Of a stretch of 64,000 nt of DNA, positions 35,696 to 44,471 are shown one piece after another; the stretch's first letter is position 1; every line of letters begins with the position of its first letter. The notes beneath the pieces are model-generated. The model was given only the letters and a program-made list of their open reading frames with translations, was not told the DNA's origin and made no database searches. The DNA comes from an uncultured Paracoccaceae bacterium (GTDB taxonomy: Bacteria; Pseudomonadota; Alphaproteobacteria; Rhodobacterales; Rhodobacteraceae): assembly GCA_947497985.1 (NCBI GenBank), contig CANMIX010000002.1, forward strand, positions 186,001-250,000, written 5' to 3'. The translations under genes were made by a program, and so were the position numbers.

Positions 35696-36508
35696 TTATG
35701 ATCCGATCTTGGATCGTTCTTCGATTTCTGCGCCCATTCTCTCAGAAATTGCCTCAGACAACCGTCGCAGGGTTTCGACCACTTCAGTTGCAAAATCAGG
35801 TGTGACTTCGGGAGTGGGAACGCTTACCGCGATAGCCGCAATTACTTCGTTTGCGACGCCGTGAATCGGTGAGCCGAAACAGGTTTTTCCGCCCGAGACA
35901 TACTCGCGGTCCTGGGTGAAGCCGCGTTCACGGGCCTCTTGCAGCAAGGCGATCAGCTCGTCCACGTCTTTGGGAGAGCTTTCTGTCAGCGGTTCAGGAA
36001 AGCAATCTTTGAAGCGATGGCGAATGGCGGCATCCGATTCCTGGACCAGAAAAGCATGACCAGTAGACGTGAATGGCGCAGGCAGTCGCATGCCGATACG
36101 ATAGGTGAACCACGCAGTTTTGCTCGAGTTGCGGGCGGCAATATAAACTACCTCGTTGCCGTCTAGAACGGTCAAAGTAATTGTCGCGCCGCTCAGCTCG
36201 ACCGTGCTTTCGTCCCAGATACGGGCGAATTCTGTGGCCAAATCATTCCTTCGGCTAAAGGACGTGGCCCACCGCATCACATGGGGACCGATGGCATAGG
36301 TCTGATCTGGGTTTCGGGTCAGAACCCCCAGCTCAACCAGCGTAGAACAGACTGAAAAAACAGAGCTTTTAGCAATTTCCATCCGACGCGAGAGTTCCGC
36401 GAGCGTAAGTTCGTCAGGTGAAGCTGCAACCAAATCCAATATGGTCACGGATTTAACAACGGCTGGTGCTTGGCTTTTTGATCCCGGTTTTGTCATGGGC
36501 TTCCGCAT
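35696..36508 (-). CDS. IclR-family transcriptional regulator (aldehyde dehydrogenase/Liv operon)
   Basis: This 270-residue regulator has an N-terminal winged helix at about 15-80 (KSVTILDLVAASPDELTLAELSRRMEIAKSSVFSV-type) and a C-terminal IclR effector domain at about 95-255 with TSTGHAFL, then CFGSPIHGVANEVIAAIAVSVP. AGGGAG lies ahead of the ATG at 36508. It is divergent from the aldehyde-dehydrogenase gene across 217 bp that contain a palindrome and a promoter, so it likely controls that operon in response to the transported acid or amide. Confidence 0.87.
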   Translation of the reverse strand: MRKPMTKPGSKSQAPAVVKSVTILDLVAASPDELTLAELSRRMEIAKSSVFSVCSTLVELGVLTRNPDQTYAIGPHVMRWATSFSRRNDLATEFARIWDESTVELSGATITLTVLDGNEVVYIAARNSSKTAWFTYRIGMRLPAPFTSTGHAFLVQESDAAIRHRFKDCFPEPLTESSPKDVDELIALLQEARERGFTQDREYVSGGKTCFGSPIHGVANEVIAAIAVSVPTPEVTPDFATEVVETLRRLSEAISERMGAEIEERSKIGS

Positions 36509-36601
36509 CTAGGCTCCCTGCGAGTTGTTTCTGTACCACCGAAATAAACTCTCTTTGTCAACTGCAAATACGGGGCGTGTGACTCAGGGCGACCCCAACC
36601 G

Positions 36602-36628
36602 TTGACAAGCGTAAATCAAGAATATAAA
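36602..36628 (+). promoter_or_regulatory. Putative sigma-70 promoter of the aldehyde-dehydrogenase operon
   Basis: TTGACA at 36602-36607 and TATAAA at 36623-36628 are separated by 15 bp, somewhat short. It lies 98 bp upstream of the ATG at 36726 and just before a palindrome that may be an IclR operator. Confidence 0.45.
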
Positions 36629-36635
36629 CGAATGG

Positions 36636-36653
36636 TGTTCGATATACTGAACA
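36636..36653. promoter_or_regulatory. Putative IclR operator
   Basis: TGTTC-GATATACT-GAACA is an inverted repeat with 5-bp arms, immediately downstream of the -10 element. A second dyad, ACAGAGT-TCG-ACTCTGT at 36670-36686, follows in the leader. Either could bind the divergent IclR protein. Confidence 0.45.
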
Positions 36654-36725
36654 ACAATCATAATAAAGCACAGAGTTCGACTCTGTCCACTGTGCTGTTG
36701 CGGCGATTTTGAGAAGGAATTGCAT

Positions 36726-38177
36726 ATGTTGAGCCAGATCGCGGAGACGGGTCTTTTTAAAGATCGCGCATTTGTTGATGGGGAATGGGTAGAGGGAGAA
36801 ACCCGGTTTGCAGTTTCAAATCCGGCCACCGGGGAAGTGATTGCCGAAGTTGCGGATCTGACGCGTGCCCAAGTTGCCAAAGCCATTTCCGCAGCTGAAG
36901 CAGCCTTTCCTGCCTGGTCTGCCTTAACCGCAAAAAGCCGCAGCGATATCATGCGCCGTTGGGGTGATCTGATGTTGCAAAACTCCGACGTTCTCGCAGC
37001 TTTGCTGACGGCAGAAATGGGCAAACCCCTGGCGGAAGCCAAGGGGGAGATCGCCTATGGCGCGTCGTTCATTCACTGGTTCGCCGAAGAAGCCCGCCGT
37101 GTGTATGGCGACATTATTCCCGGCCATCAGCCGGACAAACGTATCCATGTGCTAAAACAACCGATTGGTGTCGCGGCGTCGATCACGCCTTGGAACTTTC
37201 CAAATGCAATGATCGCGCGCAAGGTTGCCCCTGCGCTGGCAGCCGGCTGCACTTTTGTTGCGCGCCCGTCCGAGTTGACGCCCTTGTCCGCACTGGCGAT
37301 GGCCGAATTGGGCCGCCAAGCGGGCATCCCGAACGGTGTATTTAATGTGGTGCCGTCAACCCATGCCGCAGAGATTGGCAAAGAATTCTGCGAAAACTTT
37401 GCCGTGCGTAAGCTGAGCTTCACGGGCTCTACCCGTGTGGGACAGATCCTGATGGCGAATGCGGCACCGCAAATCAAGAAAGTCAGCCTCGAATTGGGTG
37501 GCAATGCGCCATTCATCGTATTTGATGACGCGGATCTGGATGCAGCGGTCGAAGGCGCGATCATCGCAAAATTCCGTAACGCGGGCCAAACCTGTGTCTG
37601 TGCCAACCGGATCTACGCCCAGGCGGGTATTCACGATGCGTTTGTCGACAAGCTGAGCGCACGCGTAGCCAAGCTGAAGGTTGGCGACGGCACCGAGTCC
37701 GGTGTGGAAATTGGCCCGATGATCACATCCAGCGCCCGCGATAAAGTTGAAAGCCACCTGCAAGACGCCCTGTCCAAAGGTGCGGCTGTCACTGTGGGCG
37801 GCGATCGTGCGGAAGCGGGAGATTTGTTCCTGAACCCGACAGTTCTGACCAACGCGTCCCCTGATATGCTGTTGGCGGATGAGGAAACCTTTGGCCCACT
37901 GGCCCCGGTGTTCCGGTTTGAGACCGAAGAAGAAGTTATCCAGTTGGCCAACGCATCTGAGTTCGGTCTGGCAAGTTACTTCTACGCCAAAGACATCTCG
38001 CGGATCACCCGTGTCATGGAAGCAATCGAAAGCGGCATGATCGGTGTGAACACCGGTCTGATCTCGACGGCTGAGGCCCCGTTTGGCGGCAGCAAGATGT
38101 CGGGGCTTGGGCGCGAAGGCTCCAAATACGGGATCGATGAATATCTCGAGCTGAAATACGTCTGCATGTCGGTCTAA
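36726..38177 (+). CDS. gabD: Succinate-semialdehyde-type NAD(P)+ dehydrogenase (GabD-like)
   Basis: This 483-residue aldehyde dehydrogenase starts at the ATG at 36726 behind GAAGGA (a TTG two codons upstream is less likely). Seen are the cofactor motif SITPWNFPNAM near 150, FTGSTRVG near 230, the general-base glutamate in SLELGGNAPF near 256, and the nucleophile C290 in NAGQTCVC. Length and motifs match GabD, which oxidises succinate semialdehyde to succinate. In this operon with a Liv-type importer the real substrate may be another short semialdehyde such as glutarate semialdehyde. Confidence 0.85.
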   Translation: MLSQIAETGLFKDRAFVDGEWVEGETRFAVSNPATGEVIAEVADLTRAQVAKAISAAEAAFPAWSALTAKSRSDIMRRWGDLMLQNSDVLAALLTAEMGKPLAEAKGEIAYGASFIHWFAEEARRVYGDIIPGHQPDKRIHVLKQPIGVAASITPWNFPNAMIARKVAPALAAGCTFVARPSELTPLSALAMAELGRQAGIPNGVFNVVPSTHAAEIGKEFCENFAVRKLSFTGSTRVGQILMANAAPQIKKVSLELGGNAPFIVFDDADLDAAVEGAIIAKFRNAGQTCVCANRIYAQAGIHDAFVDKLSARVAKLKVGDGTESGVEIGPMITSSARDKVESHLQDALSKGAAVTVGGDRAEAGDLFLNPTVLTNASPDMLLADEETFGPLAPVFRFETEEEVIQLANASEFGLASYFYAKDISRITRVMEAIESGMIGVNTGLISTAEAPFGGSKMSGLGREGSKYGIDEYLELKYVCMSV

Positions 38178-38297
38178 CCGACGGCGGATTGCATATTCGG
38201 TGGGCTGGAGGAGGTTCACCGAATGGGCACGGCACACAAGGGTCACCTGCATAGGCCCGGCGTGCTCCAAAACTTTGCTCAATCTGGGAGGATACTT

Positions 38298-39497
38298 ATG
38301 AGCACGTTATCAAAACTCACGTCTGTCGCTTTTGCGACCTGCCTTGCAACCTCGCAAGCCGTGTTCGCGGCCGAGGATCCGGTGAAAATCCTGGTGCTGG
38401 ACGACATGCGCGGCATTTTCTCTGGCAACGGTGGGCCAAACACGCTTTTGGCGGTGCAAATGGCGGTCGAGGATTTCGACACATCGACATTGGGAACCAC
38501 GGTTGAGGTTCTGAGCGCGGATCACCAAAACAAGGCGGACGTAGGATCCTCCCTTGCGCAGCGGTTCATTGATGAACAAGGCGTCGATGCGATCACCTTT
38601 GGCGGCTCTAGCGCGGTGGGTCTTGCGGTGCAGGGGCGTGCAGCAGAGTCCAAAGTTATCACCATGACAACTGGGGGCTATGCGCCCAATTTCGTGGGCG
38701 ATCAATGTTCGCCTTACGGCACCCAATGGGCTCCGACAACACGGGAACTTGCCCGCGGTGTTGCAGGTACGCTGGTCGATCAGGGCTTGAAAGACTGGTA
38801 CTTTATCACGGCGGATTATGTGTTCGGTCGGGCCCTGTCGACAGATGCCGCCGATGCGGTTGTTGATGCCGGCGGTGGTATGAAAGGTGAGACGCTGCAC
38901 CCGCTCAACACCAATGACATGGCATCGGCCTTGTTGGCGGCGCAGGCGTCTGGTGCCGACGTTGTTGGACTTGCCAATGCGGGGTCTGACACGGAAACCG
39001 CCATCAAACAGGCGCGATCCTTTGGGGTTGGTGACAAGCTGGCAGCTTTGTTGTTCTTTTCCAACAATGCGCAGGCTTTGACGCTGGACGTGGCGCAGGG
39101 CATCCGGGTCAGCACCTCGTTCTATTGGAACATGAATGACACGACCAAAGCCTGGGCCGAACGGTTCATGGAGCGCAACGGTGGTCAGGTTCCAACCATG
39201 GGGCACGCAAATGCCTATGCCGCGACCACGCATTATCTCAAAAGCGTTGCAGCTGCCAAATCGCAAGATGCGGCCGAGGTGACGGCGATGATGCATTCTC
39301 TGCCGATCGATGCCGGAATTCTTGAAAACGCCAGCATCCAGGAAAATGGCCGCGTGGTCTATGACATGCTGCTGGCCGAGGTAAAAGCGCCCTCTGAATC
39401 CACAGGTCCGACGGATCTGTACAAAATTCTGTCGCGCATTGATGGGTCGGATTTCTTCCTGTCAGCCGCTGAGAGTGGCTGTCCGCTCGTCAATTGA
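38298..39497 (+). CDS. Periplasmic Leu/Ile/Val-type substrate-binding protein
   Basis: The protein has 399 residues from the ATG at 38298, after GGGAGGA. The signal peptide ends at about VFAAED. The Peripla_BP_6 fold follows (VKILVLDDMRGIFSGNGGPNTLLAVQMAVEDF, then ITFGGSSAVGLAVQGRAAESKVI and WYFITADYVFGRALS). It should catch an amino acid, amide or aromatic acid for the LivGFHM set downstream. It lies 120 bp after the dehydrogenase gene; an 8-bp-stem hairpin (38195-38224) in the gap may stabilise its mRNA. Confidence 0.87.
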   Translation: MSTLSKLTSVAFATCLATSQAVFAAEDPVKILVLDDMRGIFSGNGGPNTLLAVQMAVEDFDTSTLGTTVEVLSADHQNKADVGSSLAQRFIDEQGVDAITFGGSSAVGLAVQGRAAESKVITMTTGGYAPNFVGDQCSPYGTQWAPTTRELARGVAGTLVDQGLKDWYFITADYVFGRALSTDAADAVVDAGGGMKGETLHPLNTNDMASALLAAQASGADVVGLANAGSDTETAIKQARSFGVGDKLAALLFFSNNAQALTLDVAQGIRVSTSFYWNMNDTTKAWAERFMERNGGQVPTMGHANAYAATTHYLKSVAAAKSQDAAEVTAMMHSLPIDAGILENASIQENGRVVYDMLLAEVKAPSESTGPTDLYKILSRIDGSDFFLSAAESGCPLVN

Positions 39498-39567
39498 TGA
39501 AACGCGCCACACCGCGTGAGGTGTGGCGCTGTCTTGTCGCTGCTAACCCATCGAAAGAATTTCCTAC

Positions 39568-40179
39568 ATGTTGCTGATAAAAAGCCCGACCTCTCCTTAT
39601 GGTCGTCTGGCACATGCTGCGCTTGTCGAAGCTGGCTATGATGATCTGAAACTTGAAATCGTTGACCCCTGGTCTGACCCGAAAGAATTGACCGAGGTGC
39701 ATCCCGCCCGCCGTGTCCCTGTTCTGGTGACAGACACCGGACATTCGATCTCAGAAGCGCTGTTGATTTTGCAATATGCCAAAGAGAACACAAAGACCGA
39801 TCTGCAGTATTTTGCGACTGGGGACCGCGAGCTGGAGGCTCTGTCGCTGGCGGCAAGCGTTGTTGATCTGTCGGTCAACATCATCATCAGCCGCAAGGCG
39901 TCGACGGGAAATCCGGCGGACACCAGTTTTGATAAAACTGAAATGGGTCAGCGACGTTTTCAGGCCATTGATGATCTTTTGATGTCCCTAGAAAAAATTG
40001 CCGCCTCACATGGCGATGTGATGACCGAGCGTTTTGTCGGTATCGCGGCTGTGAACGCGCTGAATTATACCCAGTTCCGATTTGCGGATGCCCCCTGGCA
40101 TGGGCGGGTCCCAACGCTCACTGCATTGTCTGACCAGCTCACACAGCGCCCGTCCTTGGCATCCACGGTGTTCCAATGA
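39568..40179 (+). CDS. Glutathione S-transferase-like protein
   Basis: This 203-residue protein has a thioredoxin-fold N-terminal domain (LIKSPTSPYGRLAHAALVEAG at about 3-23, with the RRVPVL cis-proline at about 48-53, then SISEALLILQY) and an all-helical C-terminal domain, as in GSTs. The Ser/Tyr in SPYGR could activate glutathione. It lies between the binding-protein and ATPase genes and overlaps the latter by 4 bp, which is an unusual place for a GST. Its role in this catabolic operon, perhaps isomerisation or conjugate opening, is unknown. Confidence 0.75.
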   Translation: MLLIKSPTSPYGRLAHAALVEAGYDDLKLEIVDPWSDPKELTEVHPARRVPVLVTDTGHSISEALLILQYAKENTKTDLQYFATGDRELEALSLAASVVDLSVNIIISRKASTGNPADTSFDKTEMGQRRFQAIDDLLMSLEKIAASHGDVMTERFVGIAAVNALNYTQFRFADAPWHGRVPTLTALSDQLTQRPSLASTVFQ

Positions 40180-40964
40180 TCCAGGAACCTGTGAAAGAGG
40201 GGTACGCGGTGTCAGACGCCCCCATTTTATCCATACGTGGCCTCTGCAAAAGCTTTGGTGGATTTCACGCGGTTAAAGATGTGGATGTCGATTTTCAACG
40301 TGGTCAAATTCATGCGTTGATCGGGCCGAACGGTGCAGGGAAGTCGACGTTTTTCTCTTTGTTGAGTAAATTCCATGAACCGACCTCGGGCACAATTTCA
40401 TTGGCCGGTCAGGATATTACCCGGACACGACCCGAAAAAGTGGTGCGTATGGGTATGGTGCGCTCGTTTCAAATTTCGGCTGTGTTTCCGGAAATGACAG
40501 TGTTTGAGAACGTGCGGGTCGCCCTGCAACGGCGCACAGGGCGGGACATTCAATTCTGGTGCGGTTTGGGACTATTGGACGGTTTGCGCGACGAAGCGAT
40601 GTATCTGTTGGATCGGGTTGGGATCGCAGACCTTGCGGATAAACGGGCGGCAGATCTGTCTTATGGACGCAAACGCACATTGGAAATCGCCACGACCCTC
40701 GCGCTTGATCCAAAGGTTATTCTGCTGGATGAGCCGATGGCGGGCATGGCGGTCGAGGACATCGGTATGGTGTCGGCGCTGATCAAAGAGATCTCGCACG
40801 ATCGTACGACGCTGATGGTGGAGCATAACCTGAACGTGGTCGAAGACCTGTGTGACACCGCGACCGTTCTGGCACGTGGAGAGATCGTCGCCAAGGGGAC
40901 ATTTTCAGAAATCCGAAACGACAGCGAAGTGCGGCGCGCCTACATTGGAACAGACTATGATTGA
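40176..40964 (+). CDS. livG: Liv-type ABC ATPase (LivG-like)
   Basis: This 262-residue ATPase starts at the ATG at 40176 that overlaps the GST stop; an in-frame GTG at 40209 behind AGAGGGG is an alternative. Walker A GPNGAGKST is near 50, the signature region is ADLSYGRKRTLEIATTLA, Walker B is VILLDEPMAGM, and the H-loop is VEHNLNVV. The signature reads LSYGRKR rather than LSGGQ, as is usual for LivG. It works with LivF and the two permeases to import the ligand of the binding protein encoded upstream. Confidence 0.87.
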   Translation: MIQEPVKEGYAVSDAPILSIRGLCKSFGGFHAVKDVDVDFQRGQIHALIGPNGAGKSTFFSLLSKFHEPTSGTISLAGQDITRTRPEKVVRMGMVRSFQISAVFPEMTVFENVRVALQRRTGRDIQFWCGLGLLDGLRDEAMYLLDRVGIADLADKRAADLSYGRKRTLEIATTLALDPKVILLDEPMAGMAVEDIGMVSALIKEISHDRTTLMVEHNLNVVEDLCDTATVLARGEIVAKGTFSEIRNDSEVRRAYIGTDYD

Positions 40965-41664
40965 AGAAAACTGTCTTGCCCTCTCGGATATTCATGGCTG
41001 GTACGGCGAAAGCAAAGCGTTGCATGGTATCGAAATCAACGTCAAACGCGGCCAAACCGTTGCCTTGATGGGGCGCAATGGTGCCGGAAAAACCACCACG
41101 CTGCGGGCCATCACCCGACAATTGACGCGCACGGAAGGGTCCATCAAGAAAGACGGCCAAGAGATCAGCACGGTGCCGCGTCACAAACTGGCCTATCAGG
41201 GCATCGGTTTTGTACCAGAAGACCGCGGAACCTATAACACGTTGAGCGTTCAGGAAAATCTGAAGCTATTGCCCAAAGTCGGCGACAGTGGAATGAGCCT
41301 TGATGAACTGCATAGCTTTTTCCCGAATATCCAAGAACGGCGTCACGCGCCGGCAGGCACTCTGTCCGGTGGAGAGCAACAGATGCTGGCGATGGCGCGG
41401 GTATTGCTCGCGGGACCTGACCTGATTTTGTTGGATGAGCCGACTGAGGGTCTTGCGCCTGTCTTTGTGCAAAAGATCGCCGAACTGCTGCAGGATCTGA
41501 AAAAACGCGGGCTGACCATTTTGCTGGTCGAACAAAACATGATTTTCACCCGTAAGTTGGCAGACCATTTTTACATGATCGAAAATGGTCTGGTCGTCGC
41601 CGATTTCCCAGCCGAGGAACTGTCGGAAAATGAAGAGCTCATCAGCCGGGTTCTTGGGGTTTAG
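40957..41664 (+). CDS. livF: Liv-type ABC ATPase (LivF-like)
   Basis: The protein has 235 residues from the ATG at 40957, overlapping livG by 8 bp. Walker A is GRNGAGKTTTLRA near 37-49, the signature is LSGGEQQMLAMARVLLA, Walker B is LILLDEPTEGL, and the H-loop is VEQNMIF. This is the standard LivF layout, and it forms the heterodimeric ATPase with LivG. Confidence 0.88.
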   Translation: MIEENCLALSDIHGWYGESKALHGIEINVKRGQTVALMGRNGAGKTTTLRAITRQLTRTEGSIKKDGQEISTVPRHKLAYQGIGFVPEDRGTYNTLSVQENLKLLPKVGDSGMSLDELHSFFPNIQERRHAPAGTLSGGEQQMLAMARVLLAGPDLILLDEPTEGLAPVFVQKIAELLQDLKKRGLTILLVEQNMIFTRKLADHFYMIENGLVVADFPAEELSENEELISRVLGV

Positions 41665-41678
41665 GCGGAGGAAAAACA

Positions 41679-42563
41679 ATGGAAATTTTTGGAATTTCAG
41701 TGCCTGCGTTGGCGGGTCAGTTGCTGATTGGTTTATTCAACGGTGCCTTTTATGCGCTGCTTAGCCTCGGGCTTGCGGTCATATTTGGGATGCTGCGTAT
41801 CATCAACTTTGCCCATGGTGCATTCTATATGCTGGGCGCATTCTCAGCTTATATGTTGTCCGCCTATCTTGGCGCGTCGTTCTGGCTTTCTTTGTTGATC
41901 GTACCTCTGGTTTTAGCGGCGCTTGCGGCCGTTTTGGAACGATCGATGCTGCAGCGCCTTGCTGGGCTTGATCCGCTTTATGGGTTGTTGCTGACCTTTG
42001 GGTTTGCGCTGATCCTCGAAGGTGGCATGCAATATGTGTTTGGCGTTGCTGGGCAGCCTTATTCACCGCCTGCGTCCCTGTCCGGGGCCAGCAACCTCGG
42101 CTTTATGTTCATGCCGCATTACCGGGCCTTTGTGATCGTTGTGTCGCTGTTTGTGTGCTTTGGCACCTGGCTGTTGATCGAACGGACCAAGATCGGATCG
42201 ATCCTGCGCGCTGCAACCGAAAACCCATCCCTGAGCGAAGTCTTTGGTTTGAACGTTCCTGTTTTGATTACAGCGACTTATGCCTTTGGTGCGGCGCTGG
42301 CGGGTATCGCCGGCATTATGGCCGCACCGGTGTTTCAGGTCAGCCCTCACATGGGGTCAAATCTGATCATCGTGGTCTTTGCGGTGGTCGTCATAGGCGG
42401 GATGGGGTCGATCATGGGGGCCATCATCTCAGGCTTTGCATTGGGGTTGGTCGAGGGATTGACCAAGGTCTTCTATTCCGAGGCATCCAATGTGGTTGTT
42501 TTTGTGATTATGGCGATCGTTCTCTATTTCCGCCCGGCGGGTCTTTTTGGAAAGGATGCATAA
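41679..42563 (+). CDS. livH: Liv-type ABC permease (LivH-like)
   Basis: This 294-residue inner-membrane protein has about eight helices, starting LLIGLFNGAFYALLSLGLAVIFGMLRIINFAHGAFYMLGAF, the hallmark of LivH. The coupling loop with RAATENPSLSEVFGLNV and VVVIGGMGSIMGAIISGF are also typical. GGAGG lies before its ATG at 41679, 14 bp after livF. Confidence 0.89.
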   Translation: MEIFGISVPALAGQLLIGLFNGAFYALLSLGLAVIFGMLRIINFAHGAFYMLGAFSAYMLSAYLGASFWLSLLIVPLVLAALAAVLERSMLQRLAGLDPLYGLLLTFGFALILEGGMQYVFGVAGQPYSPPASLSGASNLGFMFMPHYRAFVIVVSLFVCFGTWLLIERTKIGSILRAATENPSLSEVFGLNVPVLITATYAFGAALAGIAGIMAAPVFQVSPHMGSNLIIVVFAVVVIGGMGSIMGAIISGFALGLVEGLTKVFYSEASNVVVFVIMAIVLYFRPAGLFGKDA

Positions 42564-42564
42564 C

Positions 42565-43536
42565 ATGTCCAATACAACCACACATATTCCGGGACCTACG
42601 CAAAGCCTGCCAAGTGCGCGTGCCTTAAAGCTTGTGGCCTTTGCAGTCCTGGCGGTGGCGCTGCTGATCGCGCCGGCCGTTTTGTATCCTGTGTTCTTAA
42701 TGAAGATCCTCTGTTTTGCCCTCTTTGCCAGCGCTTTGAACCTGTTGTTGGGATACACGGGGCTGCTCTCATTTGGGCATGCGACGTTTTTTGGGGGTGG
42801 AGCCTACTTCACCGCTTATTGTGTCAAAGCTCTGGAAGTCGGGCCGTTGACCGGGATCTTGATCGGCGTTGCTGGGGCTGCCGTATTGGGGCTGGCCATT
42901 GGCGTGATCGCCATTCGTCGCCAGGGTATCTATTTTGCGATGACAACCTTGGCCTTGTCTCAGCTTGCGTATTTCTGTTTCCTGCGTGCGCCCTTTACCA
43001 ATGCCGAAGATGGCATCCAAAACGTCCCGCGTGGCACGTTGTTTGGGGTCATTGATCTGACGGATCACGTGACAATGTATTTCTTTGTTTTGACAGTTTT
43101 TGCGATTGGCATGTTTGCCATCTGGCGGATTGTGACGTCGCCCTTTGGTGAAGTGGTCAAGGCGATCCGCGAAAATGAGCAGCGGGCGATTTCCCTTGGC
43201 TACAACGTAAACCGGTACAAGCTGTCTGTGTTCACAGTGTCTGCCGCGCTGGCGGGGCTTGCAGGGTCAACAAAAGCGCTGGTCTTTCAGATTGCCACAC
43301 TGACGGATGTATCCTGGCAAATGTCTGGCGAGGCGATCTTGATGGCGTTGCTCGGGGGTTTGGGCACATTAACGGGACCGTCAGTTGGCGCAACTGTGAT
43401 CGTGACGATGCAGAATTACCTTGCTGCCACCTCGGTCCCTGTGAACGTAGTCATCGGCGTGGTTTTTGTGATCAGCGTGCTGCTGTTTCGCAAGGGTATT
43501 GTTGGTGTGTTTCAAAGGTTTTCGAAGGCCCCTTAG
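42565..43536 (+). CDS. livM: Liv-type ABC permease (LivM-like)
   Basis: The protein has 323 residues from the ATG at 42565, one base after the livH stop and behind AAAGGA. About nine helices are seen, with ALNLLLGYTGLLSFGHATFFGGGAY near 60-85, AIRENEQRAISLGYNVNRYKL as coupling helix, and a GGLGTLTGP loop. It completes the importer. The next gene, a hydrolase, starts 103 bp later and may be in the same transcript. Confidence 0.88.
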   Translation: MSNTTTHIPGPTQSLPSARALKLVAFAVLAVALLIAPAVLYPVFLMKILCFALFASALNLLLGYTGLLSFGHATFFGGGAYFTAYCVKALEVGPLTGILIGVAGAAVLGLAIGVIAIRRQGIYFAMTTLALSQLAYFCFLRAPFTNAEDGIQNVPRGTLFGVIDLTDHVTMYFFVLTVFAIGMFAIWRIVTSPFGEVVKAIRENEQRAISLGYNVNRYKLSVFTVSAALAGLAGSTKALVFQIATLTDVSWQMSGEAILMALLGGLGTLTGPSVGATVIVTMQNYLAATSVPVNVVIGVVFVISVLLFRKGIVGVFQRFSKAP

Positions 43537-43639
43537 GCCACCTCGGTTTCAATTCGGGGCGGGTTGGCAAGCACGATGTCGATGACAGGCATTGCTGCCA
43601 CCGCCGCCCAAACTAACACCGCATTAGAGGAGTAATGCA

Positions 43640-44404
43640 ATGAATGTAGGATTTTCCACAATCGGAGACGGGCCGATCCGCGTCATCGTGCTGCACGGTT
43701 GGTTGAGCGATTCTGGCGTATACGATCAGGTCAAACCGTTCCTTGATCCAGCAAAATACAGCTTGGCTTTCATGGACTTCCGTGGCTACGGCCTGTCCGA
43801 AGCGTTCTCGGGCGACTATTCTATCGATGAAATTGCCCAAGACGCAGTTTCCGTTGCCGATGATCTGGGTTGGGACAAATTTCACGTCGTTGGCCATTCG
43901 ATGGGCGGCATGGTCATGCAAAAGATCGCACTGCTGGCACCGGAACGGGTGATCTCGGGTGTGGCTGCCGCCCCTGTTCCTGCGTCTGGCTTTGGTCTGG
44001 ATGCAGATACGGCTGCGTTCTTCCAGTCGTCCGGCGATGATGATGCGGCATTGGCCGAGATCTTCAACATCCTGACCGGTAAACTGCATGCATCCTCGGT
44101 GATGAATGTCTTGGTTGAACGCGCGCGGGCAGGCACCAGCAAAGCGGCCTATCTTGGCTATTTGAACGCTTGGACCAACACCAATTTCGCCGATGACGTT
44201 GCCGCTGTTCAAGCGCCGGTTTTGGTTTTGGCTGGTGCCCATGATGGCGCGCTTGGTCCGGAACATATGAAAGAAACCTATATGATCCAGTTGAAAGACG
44301 TCCGTATGGAGGTGATCGATGGTGCGGGACATTACCCGATGCTGGAAACCCCAATGGAGTTTTTCACCAAGCTTGACGCCTACCTCACTGAGCAAAGCGC
44401 CTGA
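43640..44404 (+). CDS. Alpha/beta-fold hydrolase
   Basis: This 254-residue cytoplasmic hydrolase has an oxyanion segment VLHGWLSDSG near 17-26, the nucleophile elbow VVGHSMGGMV near 91-100 (serine), a probable acid in LAGAHDGALGP near 197-206 and the base in GAGHYPMLETP near 233-243. It could cut an ester, amide or lactone made from the imported compound. It is the last gene of the rightward operon and ends at the shared hairpin. Confidence 0.82.
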   Translation: MNVGFSTIGDGPIRVIVLHGWLSDSGVYDQVKPFLDPAKYSLAFMDFRGYGLSEAFSGDYSIDEIAQDAVSVADDLGWDKFHVVGHSMGGMVMQKIALLAPERVISGVAAAPVPASGFGLDADTAAFFQSSGDDDAALAEIFNILTGKLHASSVMNVLVERARAGTSKAAYLGYLNAWTNTNFADDVAAVQAPVLVLAGAHDGALGPEHMKETYMIQLKDVRMEVIDGAGHYPMLETPMEFFTKLDAYLTEQSA

Positions 44405-44425
44405 TCTTCGGTATGTCGAAAAATA

Positions 44426-44451
44426 GCCCTTCCCCAATTGCGGGGAAGGGC
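44426..44451. terminator. Bidirectional terminator between the two Liv operons
   Basis: GCCCTTCCCC at 44426-44435 pairs with GGGGAAGGGC at 44442-44451 around a 6-nt loop. On the minus strand TATTTTT follows directly; on the plus strand a shorter CAGCCTTTG follows. It lies between convergent stops at 44404 and 44472. Confidence 0.85.
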
Positions 44452-44471
44452 CAGCCTTTGACTAAGGCGCG

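Noticed and set aside
36670-36686. CAGAGTTCGACTCTG resembles a tRNA T-arm
   Set aside because: The loop is only 3-5 nt instead of seven, and no anticodon arm or acceptor stem is found upstream; it is treated as a leader dyad.
37356-38282. Minus-strand open frame of 308 codons
   Set aside because: It is antisense to the GabD-like gene, which has intact catalytic motifs.
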